Assembly (NCBI RefSeq): GCF_009857745.1
Contig: NZ_WWEN01000007.1
Location: 62,001 to 126,000, forward strand
Source of the DNA: Thalassovita mangrovi
GTDB taxonomy: Bacteria; Pseudomonadota; Alphaproteobacteria; Rhodobacterales; Rhodobacteraceae
Length of the DNA stretch: 64,000 nt
Direction: 5' to 3'
Position numbers and translations under genes: made by a program. The notes below the pieces were generated by a model that saw only the letters and a program-made list of their open reading frames with translations, made no database searches and was not told the origin of the DNA. Positions 62,390-64,000 of the stretch are shown here, in pieces (position 1 is the first letter of the stretch; each line of letters opens with the position of its first letter).

Positions 62390-64000
62390 ATGGGCCTGCG
62401 TTTCTTTTCGAGCAAGGATCGGCCCGTGCATCTGGGCCCCTACCCGCTGGAGCGGTTGAAGCGGCATGGTGCGCTGCCCGATCTGGGCACCGTACCCGCA
62501 TGGGCTCCGGTGTCCTTCCGCCGCCCGGATGCGCCCGACAGCATCGTCAACGCGATGGGCGAATATCAGGCGATGCTGGACGCGATCCGCGACGGCATGG
62601 TGAACAAGACCCGCGCGACCATCCCGGCCGACCCGCTGGAACGATCCAACCACCTGAAAGCTTTCGGCTATTTTTCCGATGCCAGCATGGTCGGCATCTG
62701 CCGCCTGCCCGATGCGGCGCGGCTGATTGATCCCGTGCGCAATCCCGATATCGACCGCTTGGCCGATGAATTGCGCACAAGGCAGACCAAGACGCTGGCC
62801 TCGGGCATCGACGTGATCATGGCCGAACTGAAAGAGGCGATGGAGGCCCCGCCTTCGGGAATCGACGGTCATAAATACGCGCTGGTTTTCCTTTACGAAT
62901 ACCCCCGCGATCCCGACGCTTACGAGCCCGGAACCGAATGGATCGCCGACGCGCAGGCGCAACGCGCCTGCCTGCGCGCCAATGAAACCGCCGCCGTTTT
63001 GGCGAATTACATCCGGCTGCTGGGATGGCAGGCCAAGGCGCATTCCGGGGCGTCTTCGGATGTCGATCTGAACCGGTTGGCGGTGGCGGCGGGGCTGGCG
63101 ACGGTCGAAGGGGGCGCCTTGGTCGCGCCCTGGATCGGCCCCCGATTCGGCGTCGCAGCGGTGACCTGCGATCTTGGCCTGATCGCCGACAAGCCGCTGG
63201 CCCCGATGGCGGATCAGCCGTGGTTCAGCACCAAGGGCCCAGCCTGGTGGCTGGGCAAGGGATTTGCCAAATCGGCGCTGAACCGCGATCCCTTCGCCAA
63301 GCGCCGCTTTGCCGACGGGCCGCAACCCTTCGAGCGGCTGAAACGGGTTGAGGACCCGACCACCTTCATCGACGAACCCAACGTCGCCCGGGTGCCCAAG
63401 CGCGCCGACATGTTCGCCCGCGCCCAGTTCGGCGATATGGGCAAGCACGTGCAGGACGGTGCCAAGGGCGGGCACTACGCCCGCAAATCCGCCCCCAGCT
63501 TCGCGCAGCGCCGGGCGCTTGGCGCTTTCGTGGTGATCCAGAACGGCGATCCCAACCCGCACGGGCTGCGCCCCTCCGACCCGCAGATCAACGCCTCCAA
63601 TATCAAGGCGACCAGCTATTTCCTCGGAGTCGATGCGGTCGGGCTCAGCCGTTGCCCCGATTGGGCATGGTACAGCCACGACGCCGCAGGCGACCCGATC
63701 GACCCGCCGCATGATCAGGCGATCAGCATGATCATCGACCAAGGCTACGAGACGATGGAAGGCGCCAGCGGCGATGATTGGATTTCCGTCGCCCAGTCGA
63801 TGCGCGCCTACCTGCGCTTTTCGCTTCTGGGCGGGGTGATCGCAAAACATATCCGCAATCTTGGATATAATGCCAAGGCCCATACGGTGATGGATGGTGA
63901 GGTGCTGCAACCGCCGCTTCTGCTGCTGTCCGGCCTGGGAGAGGTCAGCCGCATCGGCGAAGTGATCCTGAACCCCTACCTCGGCCCGCGGCTGAAATCC
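62390..64000 (+). CDS. Reductive dehalogenase-like protein, partial (runs off the right edge)
   Basis: Open frame of 537 codons from ATG at 62390 with AGGAGGAGGAG directly upstream; no stop before base 64000. It starts MGLRFFSSKDRPVHLGPYPL and has no Tat or Sec signal. Motifs of the soluble, catabolic BhbA/NpRdhA group are seen: NYIRLLGWQAKAH, ATVEGGALVAPWIGPRFGVA, VTCDLGL, and WAWYSHDAAG (Tyr428 near the position of the catalytic Tyr of NpRdhA). The last part, LGYNAKAH to NPYLGPRLKS, is the beginning of the second corrinoid-type half. The C-terminal FeS motifs and any fused reductase domain lie outside. By family it would need cobalamin and remove halogens from haloaromatics in the cytoplasm. 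Function not shown; similarity is to the family, halogen substrate unknown. Confidence 0.75.
   Translation, partial: MGLRFFSSKDRPVHLGPYPLERLKRHGALPDLGTVPAWAPVSFRRPDAPDSIVNAMGEYQAMLDAIRDGMVNKTRATIPADPLERSNHLKAFGYFSDASMVGICRLPDAARLIDPVRNPDIDRLADELRTRQTKTLASGIDVIMAELKEAMEAPPSGIDGHKYALVFLYEYPRDPDAYEPGTEWIADAQAQRACLRANETAAVLANYIRLLGWQAKAHSGASSDVDLNRLAVAAGLATVEGGALVAPWIGPRFGVAAVTCDLGLIADKPLAPMADQPWFSTKGPAWWLGKGFAKSALNRDPFAKRRFADGPQPFERLKRVEDPTTFIDEPNVARVPKRADMFARAQFGDMGKHVQDGAKGGHYARKSAPSFAQRRALGAFVVIQNGDPNPHGLRPSDPQINASNIKATSYFLGVDAVGLSRCPDWAWYSHDAAGDPIDPPHDQAISMIIDQGYETMEGASGDDWISVAQSMRAYLRFSLLGGVIAKHIRNLGYNAKAHTVMDGEVLQPPLLLLSGLGEVSRIGEVILNPYLGPRLKS

Noticed and set aside
62375-63910. Long open frame on the minus strand (511 codons)
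   Set aside because: It is the antisense shadow of the dehalogenase-like gene; the protein is rich in His, Arg and Gly without family motifs and has no ribosome site.

Overview
The window looks like a chromosomal segment of a marine or aquatic Rhodobacterales bacterium (Roseobacter group). It is GC-rich. Characteristic alphaproteobacterial blocks are present: pckA / chvI-chvG / short hprK / rapZ / EIIA-Man / HPr, a bifunctional sat-cysC, an asnC-trxB divergent pair, and a methylsuccinyl-CoA dehydrogenase of the ethylmalonyl-CoA pathway. No rRNA, tRNA, CRISPR array, insertion sequence or prophage was recognised. Both edges cut a gene: carB on the left and a reductive-dehalogenase-like gene on the right.

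Layout. 1-9 kb: 3' part of carB, then a spacer with a lux-box-like promoter and terminator facing a LuxR-type regulator, then tdk, a KAS III-like synthase, a 2-hydroxyacid dehydrogenase, csaA, proC and ybjN. 9-21 kb: housekeeping (cytochrome c, ubiK, lgt, an NDUFAF7-type methyltransferase, pgeF, a 39-residue small protein, a Hint-domain protein, asnC/trxB, sat-cysC, cytochrome b561, hsp20 with a heat-shock promoter, ydcH, purEK). 21-26 kb: an orphan phnM homologue, a lipase-like hydrolase, a DUF6473-type protein, a 3-hydroxybutyryl-CoA dehydrogenase, a triple-palindrome element and an acyltransferase. 26-32.5 kb: the regulatory PTS/ChvGI/pckA block. 32.7-40.8 kb: MATE pump, a LysR-type regulator with a gene of unknown function, an XRE regulator, a TauE-type exporter, mcd, and a TehA-like channel under an FNR-type box.

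40.9-51.2 kb is an aromatic-acid catabolic region: acyl-CoA dehydrogenase, amidohydrolase, feruloyl-CoA-synthase-like ligase, MarR and enoyl-CoA hydratase in one operon, followed by a complete TRAP transporter and a zeta-class GST/MarR divergent pair. The gene set fits beta-oxidative breakdown of hydroxycinnamates. 51.2-62.2 kb is a reductive pyrimidine degradation region: a four-gene ABC transporter, dihydropyrimidinase, N-carbamoyl-beta-alanine amidase, two RutR-like TetR regulators, and PreA/PreT. Two RutR-type operators lie in the divergent promoter.

The right end (62390 onward) holds the start of a large, leaderless reductive dehalogenase-like protein with no stop inside the window; it is the most unusual gene here. 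Other signals of interest are the LuxR-box promoter driving a possible non-coding RNA convergent on luxR, an intergenic repeat family with six copies at gene ends, and several palindromic operators that assign regulators to operons.
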